Assembly (NCBI GenBank): GCA_947561395.2 | Contig: OX387187.1 | Span: forward strand, 22,549,829-22,613,828 | Reading direction: 5' to 3' | Source of the DNA: Buxus sempervirens | Lineage: Eukaryota > Streptophyta > Magnoliopsida > Buxales > Buxaceae | DNA length: 64,000 nt | Shown: positions 22,262 to 33,154 of the stretch, in pieces | Numbering within the stretch: the stretch's first letter is position 1 | Layout: each line of letters opens with the position of its first letter | The notes under the pieces: generated by a model | What the model saw: the letters and a program-made list of their open reading frames with translations, nothing else | Database searches by the model: none | What the model was told of the DNA's origin: nothing | Position numbers and translations under genes: made by a program

Positions 22262-24347
22262 GGAAGGCCTCTCCTCAAGCAAATGGCCATAAGATTGGAG
22301 ATTGAAGAGCTCCAAGTGAAGAAGGGAACCGTTGCTGCATTGCTCCCAGGAATCCAGGTAAGCCTTGAACCCTCTTTATTTTTCTATTTTTAAATTCTAG
22401 GGTTAGTCTTCTCTTCTCCCTTTCTTTAGAATAAGGCCTGAATGTGATTGAAACCCCATTCCCTACTCAAAGTACCTCAAGACTATCTCTAGCCATAAAA
22501 CGTGAAGAGAAAGCTAGGGGAAACGAGAATGGGAATGGAACCCTAGTGATAGAACCCCCATTTGATTGATGTATATTTGAATACTATATGTTGTAATGTG
22601 TTGATTAATCTTATGATTTTGATTTCGTTTTCTGGATAGAATACCAAGATCCATGCTCTTTATAGCATTGGATCTGCATTCCCTCCGAAAAAAGATGTTT
22701 CTTTTTACACATGCACACATCTCACTTGTTTTAGGCTTGTATTTTGGATCTATCATATTCATTATGATAGATCTGAGATAAGTAACCTTAGATCAAGTTT
22801 TTTATGATCCTTGAATGGATTTCATGTAACCCTACCTTTGAGAGGAGGCTTTCCTAGCCTAACCTCTCAAGTTGGGATTTTTCTCTCAAAGCGGGTACGT
22901 TTGATTCATATTCTTCAATCTATAAGATTTATGAGTCGGATCTTTACCCTAGATGTTTCTTGAGCATTTTCTTACTGTTTTAGATGATTTTCAAGTGATC
23001 CCAACTTTAAGAGACATAGTCCAACTTCTCAAGTTGGGGTTTTTGTCTCATTACGGACACATTCGATTCATTATCTTAATCAATGAGATTGATGAGCCGA
23101 TTCTTTGTCCTAAATTGTTCTTGGACATTTCTTAATGTTTTCCATAGGATACAAGCAAGTTCAGTTTGTGTAGAGAAGACCTCATGGTCTAGTCTTTTTG
23201 TTATGGGCATTTTTGCCTTGTTTTGGGTGTTTTGGCACCTTCATCTCTAACCAATGAGATTTTTGAGCCAAATTCGTGCCATACATCTTTCTAAGGGTTT
23301 TCCCATTTCTTTCAAATGATTTTGATTTGGATTGCACAGATTGCACACACTGGCTCACTGTTTTAGGTTAATTTTTACCTAAATTTTTCAAGACGGGACA
23401 GCACCTGTACCCTATCTTGGAACACTCATAACTTCGTCCTCTGGATGAATTTTGGAGTGATTCCAAAGACATATGATAGGTTGGACTGTCAAGTTTAAGT
23501 CTGTCAAATTTCATCAATTTCTATGGAGAGGAGTTTTGATATCACTTGATCAAAGTCGACAGGTCAGTTTAGGCCAGATTGCTGAATCTATCACTTTGAC
23601 TGAGCACCATTTGCTCGTTTTAAGTCCGATTTGAGTGATTTTGATTTTTGTGTTTTCGTTTGTGAGTCTACCTTCAAATCCAATTAGTTTCAAGACTTTT
23701 CAATTTCATTTGTGTCTTGTGTGTTTGATTGACTCAGAACTGCTCAATAGCAGAATTCTGGGTTAATCTGTGATCCTCTAGGCATGTTAGGGAGGTCACA
23801 CAAGTCACATCCGAATGGAGTTTCGTATGAGGCCTATTTCATGTGAAAGATGACACTTCATACTTCATTCATGCAAGTTTTCAAGGATTTATATGGAGCC
23901 AATCTCCACAAATAGGTTTTCAAAGTTGCTCACTTGTCACTTTTATCAACCTATAACAGCAGATTTCAAACAAGTAGATCTCTCATGCTTTTAATTGGAT
24001 TTAATTGAAAATTTACCTGAGTCTTCTATTTGTCATAATCTTTCAAATGGTTTTGGTCTCATTCAATTTGAATTTGATTTGAATGATTTATGGTCAAATG
24101 GCTTCATCTTTTACCGAATGCTCCGGATTTGCCTCAACTTGCTTGTATTCAAATTTTATTTTGATTAGCAATTAATGGTGATGTCCTAGAAGTGATACTT
24201 CCATAAAGAGGGTCTAAAATTCATTGGACTTCTCATGTGGAGGGATCATACATGTGTTTAATTCTTTTCAAGCCTTTTTGATTATTTTAATTAGCAAGCT
24301 TTCTTTATTTTGAGCATAAACAATACACTGCAACCACCTTGTGTGGA

Positions 24348-24380
24348 TGAATGGGGGTGCCTAACACCTTCCCCTATTCA
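24348..24380 (+). other. Conserved late-LTR hairpin, LTR-A2 copy
   Basis: Arms TGAATGGGGG and CCCCTATTCA enclose TGCCTAACACCTT. One pair is G-T, which would be a G-U wobble in RNA. It occupies the same position as the hairpins at 25419, 35122, 52080 and (minus) 30916. Confidence 0.75.
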
Positions 24381-25418
24381 TAATCTAATTACCTTAACCG
24401 TCTCTGGTTTCTTTTTTTATTTTTTATTGTATTGTAATTTACTTTAATTTTTGCCTTTGTATTGTACTTTTTGTTTTGGTGTCCATTCACACCTAAAAAG
24501 AATGGTGGCGACTCATCCCTCTTTCTGGAGCCCATGTGATGATTAGGAAGTCATTAGGTTGATTTTTCCATGTATCACAATGGTAAATCTGAAATCGAAA
24601 GCCTTAAAGTGACCTCTGGGGTTTCATGAGGTGATTTTTGGTTTATTTTTTTAAATTTTGAGAGAGGACCCTATGGTCTAAACTTTCTCCCCTTTTGGAT
24701 GTTTTTCATCAATATGAGTGAATCTGGCTCAGATCTCTTAATTAATGAGAAACTCGGACCAGATCTGTACCCTAGATGGTTTTTGTTTTTTCTTCAATAT
24801 CATGAAGTGATTTTTGGTTTATTTTCAATTTTAAGAGAAGACCCTATGGTCTAAACTCTCCCCTTTTGATGGTTTTCAGCAATATGGGTGAATTTGGCTC
24901 AGGTCTCTTAATTAATGAGAAACCTGGACCAGATTTGTACCCTAGATGGTTTTGATTCATTCTTCCACTTCACCAAGTGATTTTTGGTTTATTTTCAATT
25001 TTGAGAGAAGACCATATGGTCTAAACTCTCCACTTTTGATGTTTTTCATCCATATGGGTGTATTTGGTATTAGATTTCTTAATTAATGAGAAATCTGGGC
25101 TAGATCTGTACCCTAGATTGTTCAGATTCAATTCTTCAATATTTTGTAAAAACAATTTTTTTAGGTAATTCCTAGATTTCAAGGATTTAACTTAGAGCTA
25201 GATTTTTGAAGTTTTTACTTTAGATTTGTTTTCTTTATCTTGATTTTAGTCAATCATGAAGTCCAAGAAATGGTATATTCCTAAGAAGGGTCCAGAATTA
25301 ATTGGATCGTTCATATGGAAAAAGCCATACATTTTTATGCTTTTTCTTTTACTTTTGATTTGATTTTTAGCAAGTCTTTTTAAAACATGAACAATACTTG
25401 GCAACCACCTTGTGTGGA

Positions 25419-25451
25419 TGAATAGGGGTCTCTAACACCTTCCCCTATTCA
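25419..25451 (+). other. Conserved late-LTR hairpin, LTR-A1 copy
   Basis: Arms TGAATAGGGG and CCCCTATTCA pair perfectly around TCTCTAACACCTT. It carries an A-T pair where the 52080 copy carries G-C. Confidence 0.75.
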
Positions 25452-26189
25452 TAACCTAATCTCCTTACCCATCTCTGGTTTATTTTTTTTTATTTAGAGT
25501 TATTTTTTACTCTAGTTTGGGTTTTGTTTATTTATTTACTTTATTTGATTATTTTGGTGTCCATTCACACCCTAAAAAGGAATGGTGGTGATTCCATGAT
25601 TTTTATTGAGCCTGTGTGATGATTTAGAAAAGTCATTGAATTGATTTTCCCATGTCTCACACTACTGTGAGTAGCAACAACTTTCCTCTTCCCTCCCCCC
25701 CCTGTAAGCACCCAAATTTTGATCAAACCAAAAAGAAAAGAAAAAATATGCTAAAAGACAGCAAAATAGCTCAAAACCCTAAGGAACAAAAATTAGCCTT
25801 TTGTTTAGGTGCAAATTGGCCACCATATTTCTTCCCAATGATTAGGAAATTCTGATACGATTCTAACGCAATTGAGTTTGCTCGGATCGGAGTCCGGATG
25901 AAGAAGATATGAGCCGATCAAACTCAAGGGGGAGCAGAAATTGACTTTCTGCTAAACCTCGAGTCAATTGCTTAACCCTATCCCAATGGATAGAGGACTC
26001 CAATACGGTTCTAACGCAACTGAGTTTGCCAGAATCAGAGTCCAAATAAAGAAGATATGAGCAGTTGAAGTTTCCGGGCAGCAATGCCAGAAACTGCACA
26101 CGTGGCAAAAGAGCAAGAAAATATCTCGAGGGGCAATCCGTGAATATCAAAAACCTGCAAAATATCTCAGGGATTAAACTAAAATTGTG

Positions 26190-26690
26190 CAGGGGGCAAT
26201 CTACAGTTATCTCAAGTGTCAAATCAGTCAAATCCAGGGGGCAATCAGTAAATATCAAAAGTACTGGAAGAATAATCGGATTAATTTTCGGGAATCCAAT
26301 TTCGGTTCATAAAGTAAAGATCCAAATTTTTTTGACAGATTCCTCGACAAGATCTTGGATTTTTCATGATTGCATGTCGGAAAAGTGTGTAACCGAAATT
26401 TAATTCCAGTTATGAAGAAAACATAGTATAACCGAAATTAAGGGCAATCTACAGTTATCTCAAGTGTCAAATCGGTCAAATCCAGGGGACAATCTGTAAA
26501 TATCAAAAGTACTGGAAGAATAACCGGATTAATTTTCGGTTATACACAAAATGTGTATAACCGGAATCCAATTTCGGTTCATAAAGTTAAGATCCAAATT
26601 TTTCTGACAGATTCCTCGACAAGATCTTGGATTTTTCATGATTGCATGTCGGAAAAGTGTGTAACCGGAATTTTATTTCAGTTACACATA
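26190..26690 (+). repeat. 248-bp tandem duplication in LTR U3
   Basis: Two copies share GGCAATCTACAGTTATCTCA (start near 26195 and 26443), the following AAATATCAAAAGTACTGGAAG and the CCGAAATT-type palindromes. The duplication doubled the palindrome cluster. Confidence 0.85.
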
Positions 26691-26765
26691 AACTTAGTAT
26701 AACCGAAATTAAATTTCGGTTATACTATGTTTTCTTCATAACTAGAATTAAATTCTGGTTATTCA
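26280..26765 (+). promoter_or_regulatory. CCGAAATT/AATTTCGG palindrome cluster of family-B LTR
   Basis: About ten half-sites (CCGAAATT, CCGGAATT, AATTTCGG, TTTTCGG) occur. The best dyad is ATAACCGAAATTAAATTTCGG followed by TTAT. The cluster stops within 10 bp of the TATAAAA box. Confidence 0.7.
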
Positions 26766-26774
26766 ATTTTCGTC

Positions 26775-26781
26775 TATAAAA
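26775..26781 (+). promoter_or_regulatory. TATA box of family-B LTR
   Basis: TATAAAA in GTCTATAAAAGGGCTTC lies about 1.07 kb from the LTR start, just after the palindromes. Confidence 0.65.
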
Positions 26782-27769
26782 GGGCTTCATCAGCTCATTT
26801 ACAAGGGGTTGTCTACTTTGGCACTTGGCGCTCCCCCTACCCTACTCGGCCCTCCTTCCTACACCCCTCCATCACCCTCAAACCCTCCAAAACACTTCAA
26901 AGACCCCCTTCCTTCCTCCTCCATTTCTTGGACCTTGGAGGAAGCTTGAAGAACTTGTCGAAGCCAAAGAGGAGGCTAACTTGTTGTCCAAGTCTTCAAG
27001 AGGTTTCCACACAACTCAAATAGAGTTTCTAACTCCAAGGTGAGCATCCTGGTAACCTTTTGTTACACATATGTAAAAATAAGAGTAATCCAAGCATGTT
27101 TATTGCCGATTTCACCATGTGTCGTTTCTCCTTGCTTTAATGTGTGTTTAATCTCATATTGTTCCTTCTCTCAAGTAAAAAACCCCTTCATGGTGAGGAG
27201 GGGGTTTGGTTAAAGAAAAGGGGAGGATGAGTGTTCATCTCATGTCCTCAAAGTAGTCTTAAAGGAAGGTGTTCTCTTATTACTCTTTAGTGGCTCTCAT
27301 TTCCTTTGCTTGATTAAAAGGGGAGCATGTTCCCCTCCTCATTTTCATCTTTTGTACCCCCTTAAAACCCCCAAAATCCTTTCTTTATTTGCATGCTAAC
27401 GTAGGCTACGGATGATTTCTCGTTTATACATGCTTGCCATATCATGAAAGATGCACGTTTAGGGTTAGAAGTCTCACATGAATTTCTTGAAAAAGCATGA
27501 TCCCTACACCCCATTTTTCCCCCATGGTATTTAGGCTACTGTTTTGAGCCCTTTGATATGATCCCATTCCCCTTGGTTTCCTAAAAATCCCAAAAAAGTG
27601 ACCCAAACGGGGCTCCGCCCTTTTGCCTGAACCTCCGTGGGCCCACATAGTGGCCCACGCAGCTTCCTAGTATCCCTGGAAGCCCTGGGAACCAGTTCCC
27701 CATTCAAAAAGCAAAAAATTCATTTTCTGTGTTTGCCTGAGAACTCAGGTCGGGCAAACAATGTTCTGT

Positions 27770-27876
27770 GCATAACCGAAATCGAATTTCGGTTCTGCAT
27801 TAAATGCAGTATGACCGAAATTTAATTTCGGTCATACTGTATTCTTGGTATAACCGAAATTAAATTTTGGTTATAC
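27770..27876 (+). promoter_or_regulatory. Second CCGAAATT palindrome cluster of family-B LTR
   Basis: Three dyads (ACCGAAATCGAATTTCGGT, GACCGAAATTTAATTTCGGTC, and AACCGAAATTAAATTTTGGTT) lie 1 kb downstream of the TATA box and repeat the same element-specific word. Confidence 0.7.
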
Positions 27877-28932
27877 CCTAAAAACCTTGTTTTTGGTGTT
27901 TTTCATCCCCATAGCCCATTTCCAATCAATTTTTGAATAAACCGATTAATCCAGTAGGGTTTCGGGTCAACCCGAGACCCAGCATGGGTCTTGGACCGTT
28001 TGGGTCCAGCTTGAGAACCGTGGGCCTTGCAACGGGGCCCACCCAGTCCAAGTAGCTCATTTGAATTAAAGAAAAAGATAAATCAAATAAATCCAATGGG
28101 CCACACCATTTGAGGCCCACAAAAAAAAGCCCAATCTGGAAACATATTGGATAGGCTAGATGGTTTGGTCATGACTCGGGCTTGGGCCTATCAAGCCCAG
28201 CTCCCTTCAAGGGAAGCCCACAAAACCAAAGGACAGGGTCCAAAGCCCTAATCCACTATTGCCTTGGGCTTTCAAGCCCAGACCTAGGTGATGGGCCCCC
28301 AAGCCCATGCCTAGACCACTTTGGCTCAAATAAATCAAGATAAATCAAAATCACTTGGTAATTGCTGTGGGGCCCACAAACCATTTCCAGGCCCACCTTT
28401 GCATAAAAATTACTTAATCCCCAACGTGAATTGTAAATAAAATCAATAAAATCAACCAAAACCGAAAGGGGTTATCTAACGTAACCCCAAATGGGACTTG
28501 GGGCTTTCACTAAAGCACAAATTGGCATCCTGTGGGCCTTCCAACGGGGCTCACACACCAAACCCAGATCACTCAGGTTAAATAAGATAAAATCAAGTAA
28601 AGGGACCCACACCGATTAGGCGGTCCTGACCAGACTTAACCAAATATTGCATATCGGCTTAGGAACTGGGTGAGATAGACCGAAACAAGTTGACTCAAAC
28701 CAGGAAACCCATGGGACCCGTCATCTGACGGGGCGGATCGGGGTGTCTACGGACTTCCTTGGACTATAACCGAGACCCTACCTTAGAATCTCTAGCTGCA
28801 GACCGCTTACTAGACAAACCTAGGCACCCAGGTGTCTGCCTATACCCCATTAGGCAGTGGCGACTCCAACCTTTCCAAATTACCCTTCAGGAGGCTCGCT
28901 CCCACGCCGTGCGAACCATGCACCACACCCCC

Positions 28933-29190
28933 TCTTTTACTATTTATATCTTCACAACTACTTCTATTGCTCTTGTGAGAAGTGGCAGCTTCCATGCCCC
29001 CAACAGCCCAATCCTATCCCCAACACCACCCCGATCCAACACACCATCCCTAAACCCTTTTTCTGTTTATTTTTAGAATATTCATATATAGTTTTTACTA
29101 CGAGCAACAGTTGATGCTACTGATCCTATGAGCATCATCTTCCCCTCTTCCCCTTGACACCCCTCCCAACCTATAATGTCCTGGTTCCAC
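28933..29190. other. Spacer, no gene recognised
   Basis: C-rich then AT-rich sequence between the family-B solo LTR and the TRIM-like remnant. No domain or transposon end is seen. Confidence 0.4.
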
Positions 29191-29680
29191 TAGCAACGAT
29201 ATTGTTTGCTTTGGTCAACTCGGCCTCATGGTTTTATTCTTGGGTTTTATCCCAAAAGCCCTTGTTGCTTAAGGGAGTCATAAGCCTACATATATGAATC
29301 ATCACTTTCTCCTGCTTGAGTAATGTGAGATTCCAAGATCTAAGAATCCACCCCCTTAAGGGCTGCATGTCCCTGTGTAATAGTTTGCCAGCCCACTAAT
29401 TTGAGCCTACCCATATGGTAGCCCATCCACATATATCGGGCAACACTAGGGTCCAATATTATATAGTTGGTGTTTGGCTCTAATACCATTTTGTAATTCC
29501 TTGAACCTCACAATACACAAAAAGGTGTACTAACAAAGTATTGAGAGATTACCAAGCACTCAAACCAAACAAATGAACAATTTACAATAAATGAACCATG
29601 AATAAAACTTAGATGATTTTTTTTTTTGGCATTAATAACAACTTCAAATGAATTTTAAAACTTACAGCGTCTAAAATGTG
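29191..29680 (-). mobile_element. TRIM-like LTR element remnant
   Basis: A minus-strand primer site TGGTATTAGAGCC (29488-29476) lies three bases from a plus-strand TGTAATTCC. This is the initiator-Met arrangement of small LTR elements. The phrase TTTGGTCAACTCGGCC with the following 100 bp matches a second copy at 42505-42665. No coding region is present. The far boundaries are unclear because LTR-A3 was inserted at 29679. Confidence 0.6.
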
Positions 29681-29807
29681 TAGACACCCCAAATTGCATT
29701 AAAATATGAGGAAATTATAAACATGTGTTGAAGGCTTAATACATGTAGTTTAGCATGTGTTAATACTTCAAAACCTCAAAAATAAGTGTTGATTGTATAC
29801 ACTATAC

Positions 29808-30275
29808 GGTTTGATTTCGTTTTGTTTCGACCGTATTTTTTATATGGTTTGATTCATGCTTTGTACGTGAAGCGCAAGTGGCTGCCATGTGACGCTCAGA
29901 AGCTTAGGCCGTTATGCCACGTTTGCAGCAAATATGGGAGGCTAACTGAATATAAACCATAAGCTTCATATGATTTTCAGTAATTTTGTGCTGACCGTAG
30001 CTATTATATGGTTTGAACAAAACTGTATGATATATACGGTTTGCCCTTACTTAACCAATTTCAGAAAGGCTCGAGATCTGAGCTTTATTTAGCCTTTGGA
30101 CCTTTCTCTGGGAGAACTGAACTACCCCATTTGCCTTATGAAATTCCTTTATTTACCCTTTGTACCTCAATTTAAATCGTAAGCTTCATACGGTTTTCAA
30201 TAATTTTGTGTTGACCGTAGCTATAGTACGGTTTAAACAAAATTACATGATATATACGATTTGCCCCTATTTAAC
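29808..30275 (+). promoter_or_regulatory. ACCGTA/TACGGT palindrome cluster of LTR-A3
   Basis: ATACGGTTTG, CGACCGTA, ACCGTAGCTATAGTACGGT and TATACGGTTTG-like words are spread over 460 bp upstream of the TATA box. Two sets lie in a direct duplication. Confidence 0.6.
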
Positions 30276-30365
30276 CAAAAAAAGCTCGAGACCTAAGCTT
30301 TATTTACCCTTTGTACCTCTCTCTGAGAGAACTGAACTACCCCAATTGCCCTCTAAAATCCCTTG
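29949..30365 (+). repeat. 220-bp tandem duplication in LTR-A3 U3
   Basis: AAGCTTCATA recurs at 29961 and 30181 with similar sequence for about 200 bp. This includes TTTTGTGCTGACCGTAGCTA or its variant, and GAGAACTGAACTACCCCA. Confidence 0.85.
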
Positions 30366-30457
30366 ATGTACTTCAATTCATGGCTTGGGCTTGAATCAGA
30401 AGGATCTAGATACATTTTTGTGTCTACCCTTGGGACTATCTTGCCCCTCCTCTTGTC

Positions 30458-30465
30458 TATAAATA
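30458..30465 (+). promoter_or_regulatory. TATA box of LTR-A3
   Basis: TATAAATA in TTGTCTATAAATAGAGGG aligns with the boxes of the other family A LTRs. Confidence 0.65.
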
Positions 30466-30915
30466 GAGGGTCTCTTTTTTAGAAAAGGGCTAGAATTTTG
30501 AAGTCTTAAAGCTCTTGAAGAAGAAGGGGAACCTCTATCTAATTCCCTACTCAAGATCCAAAGCACTCAAGGTGAGCTCCTATCCTCCCTCTTTTACTTT
30601 TCTTTCAATTCAAGCATTCTCCCATCTTCTATCTTTTTGTAGTGTAAGGCCTTGAGTGTGTTTGCAGCCCTAAACCATATTTAAAGTACTTTAAGCCACC
30701 TTTCTAGCCATAAAACGTGAAGAGAGAGCTGTGAGACATGGAAATGTCACTTAGGATGACATCCGATATCCTCACGCAGGGATCAACAAAAGTTATGAGT
30801 CGTCACCATTCAAGTTAAGGTGTGAATGGACACCAAAGGGTTCATAAGAGCCAAATAGAGCCAAAGTAGCTCTAATATTAGGAAAATCCAGAGATCAGGT
30901 AAGGGGAATTATTTA

Positions 30916-30948
30916 TGAGCGGGGGAAGGTGTTAGGCACCCCCACTCA
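30916..30948 (-). other. Conserved late-LTR hairpin, LTR-A4 copy
   Basis: On the minus strand, arms TGAGTGGGGG and CCCCCGCTCA enclose TGCCTAACACCTT, with one G-T pair. Position and loop match the other family A copies. Confidence 0.7.
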
Positions 30949-32551
30949 TCCGTCTAAGACGGTTGCCACATGCTTGCTCATACCAAAATTGTTTGCTAAT
31001 AAAAATGAACAAAGAGGTGCTTACAATAAGCACAATGTGTGTGACCATTCCACATGAGAAATCCAATGAACTTAGACTCTCTTCATGGATTCGTCACTTC
31101 TAAAACTTCATGAGTGAATGGAAATCAAAGTAAAAAATGAAGAAAAATCAAGCTAAGATAAATCTGGAAAATTCAGACTAAAAAAGCTTGAAAGCTTCGA
31201 TTAACCATAAATCACTCAATTTAAATCCAAATCCAATGAAACCAAAGCCATTTGAAAACTGGTATATAGTCGAGTATACAGTAAAAATTTCAGCTCAATC
31301 CGATTCAAAATGAGAGAGATATCCTCATCTGAAATCTGCTGTTATAACTCGGAAAAAGTGTTAAGTAGGCATTTTCAAAGTCCTATTCGTGGAGTTTGGC
31401 TCCATAAAATTGCATGAAAATTTACATGGAAGGAGTATGTGGTGCCATCTTTCCAAAGAAAAAAACCTCACCCCAAACTCCATCCCGAGGTGACTTGTGT
31501 GCTCTCTCGAACAGGCCTAGAAGACCACAGATTAGCTCTGGACTATGCCAGCGAGCATCTCTGAGTCAAATGAGCACCCAAGGCACAAAACAGATCAAAA
31601 TCTCTTGAAACCAATTGGAAATGAATATAGACTTCTCAAGGAAAACTTAGAAACTGAAATCACTCGCAACGGATTAAAATAGAGCAAATGGTGCACTATC
31701 AAAGCAGCAAGTTCAGCAATCTGGGTTGAACTGACCTACAAACTTTGAATAGATGGTGTCAAAAATTGGCTTCATAAAAGTAGACGAAAATTTCCAGATA
31801 TCTAGTAGGCCAACTCATCTATCACATATCTTTAGAATCACTCAAAAATTCATCCGGAGGATGAAGTTATGAGCATTCTAAGACAGGCCACAGATGCTGC
31901 CCTGTTTTAAAAATTTTTTTAAAGAGAAAGCCAAAATGGTGCATGTGTGCATGTGAGTTCGACCAAAACACTTAAAAATCAACAAAAACTATTTCATGAA
32001 GTTCCAGAATTCATTCTGAAGCCAATGATTCCAGATTTCCCGTATTCAACATGGAAATCCAAGATCTAGCTTATTTGATGAAAAATGGTGAAAAGTGTGT
32101 GAATATGTGGAATACACATCTAGGAGAAGGTTGGAATCCATTGCTATTGGGAGCATGGATTCGTGCATCTTCTCCAAATACAAAATAGATCAGAGAACCA
32201 ATCATAGGTTCAAAATAACCACACAGCATGCTTTTCATCACATTGAAGGTTCTAAGCCTAGAGGGTCCATTCCAACATCTTTTTCCCCAGGCTCTCTCTT
32301 CACGTTTTACGGCTAGAGAGGATTCCCAGGTACTTTGGATGTGGTTTGGGGCTTCAAAAATCAACCAATGTCCTTATACTACAGAAAGGTAGAAGTTGGG
32401 AGTGGAAATGAAAAGAGAAGACTGGAAATGTAAAGAGAAGCTTTACCTTGGTAGCTTGAGCCTTCAGTAGACAATCCAGCAGAGTTTCTCCTTCTTCTTG
32501 CAGAGCTTCAATGCTTCAAATTGTCTGCCATTTGCAAGAGGAGGACCCCTC

Positions 32552-32559
32552 TATTTATA
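32552..32559 (-). promoter_or_regulatory. TATA box of LTR-A4
   Basis: TATAAATA on the minus strand in GCCTATAAATAGAGGGG lies downstream (minus) of the AACCGCA cluster. Confidence 0.7.
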
Positions 32560-32759
32560 GGCAAAGCCAGGGGTAGAAGAGTCCCAAGGGTAGGCCAAAA
32601 AAGCCTTCTAGATTATTCCAATTCAAGCAAATGCCTTGAATTGTTGTAATCCTAGAAGTTTCGGAGGGTGAAATAGGGAGTTCAAGTCCCTGAGAGAGAG
32701 GTAATATGCGTAAATAAGGCCCAGAAATCGAGCCATTTCGCAAATCCCCGAAACAGCCA

Positions 32760-33027
32760 AAACCGCATATACAGTACGGTTTCCACAGAACCGTCACTGT
32801 ATGTGCGGTTTCTATGAAAATTCAACCCAACCGCACATACAGGGCGGTTCAATTCAATTACGCTCGTCATGATTGCTGTCGAAGTGGCTCAACGGCTGAA
32901 GCTTCCGGAAGCCACGTGGGAGCTCACGCGAGAAGAATGAATATCAACCATGCTGTGTATGCGGTTGCAACCGTACATACAGGGCGGTTGAGACCAAATT
33001 CTCAAAAACCGCACATATACTACGGTA
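32760..33027 (-). promoter_or_regulatory. AACCGCA..CGGTT palindrome cluster of LTR-A4
   Basis: AACCGCATATACAGTACGGTT, AACCGTCACTGTATGTGCGGTT-type dyads and AACCGCACATACAGGGCGGTT recur, with a further pair near 32960-33025. The core word matches that of the family-B solo LTR at 17860-18140. Confidence 0.7.
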
Positions 33028-33070
33028 AGTACATTTTTAGTTGGTTTTGAGCCTTAACTGCACAGGCCAG

Positions 33071-33154
33071 GCTTATTTACATGTAATATCGTTTAAGTAA
33101 ATGTCCTCGTATTTTTTAATCTCTATTTACTTAAGATATTACATGTAAATAAGC
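33071..33154. repeat. 84-bp hairpin (MITE-like) in LTR-A4
   Basis: 20-bp arms GCTTATTTACATGTAATATC and complement occur, as at 20880-20962 in LTR-A1. Confidence 0.85.

Larger units (their letters stand above)
21884..24579 (+). mobile_element. LTR-A2, solo LTR nested in LTR-A1
   Basis: It starts TGTAGACACCCC and ends CATGTATCACA. An exact 5-bp duplication ATGGT flanks it (21879-21883 and 24580-24584). At 2.7 kb it matches the size of the other family A LTRs. LTR-A1 sequence resumes directly after the duplication. Confidence 0.9.
20434..25661 (+). mobile_element. LTR-A1, solo LTR of Tat/Ogre-type gypsy (interrupted)
   Basis: It starts TGTAGACACCCC and ends CCCATGTCTCACA, the same ends as the 5' LTR at 50050-52327. 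No primer site or coding region follows, so it is a solo LTR. LTR-A2 is inserted at 21884-24579, leaving about 2.5 kb of its own sequence. The flanks TTGCT and CTACT match at only 3 of 5 positions, so the target duplication is decayed or absent. It carries a palindrome cluster (21018-21153), a TATA box and the late conserved hairpin (25419-25451). Confidence 0.8.
25703..28927 (+). mobile_element. Solo LTR, family B
   Basis: It starts TGTAAGCACCCAAATTTTG and ends CATGCACCACA. The 5-bp duplication CCCCC flanks it (25698-25702 and 28928-28932). At 3.2 kb with no internal region, it is a solo LTR. Its order of features is CCGAAATT palindromes, TATAAAA at 26775, a second palindrome cluster, a GGGCCC-rich block, and a tail containing GTGGCGACTCC. 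That last phrase resembles a primer site but lies 70 bp inside the LTR end. Confidence 0.88.

Noticed and set aside
28858-28870. TGGCGACTCC as a primer-binding site after the family-B LTR
   Set aside because: The 5-bp duplications (CCCCC, and ATCAC in the other copy) place the LTR end about 60-70 bp further on, so the phrase is inside the LTR.
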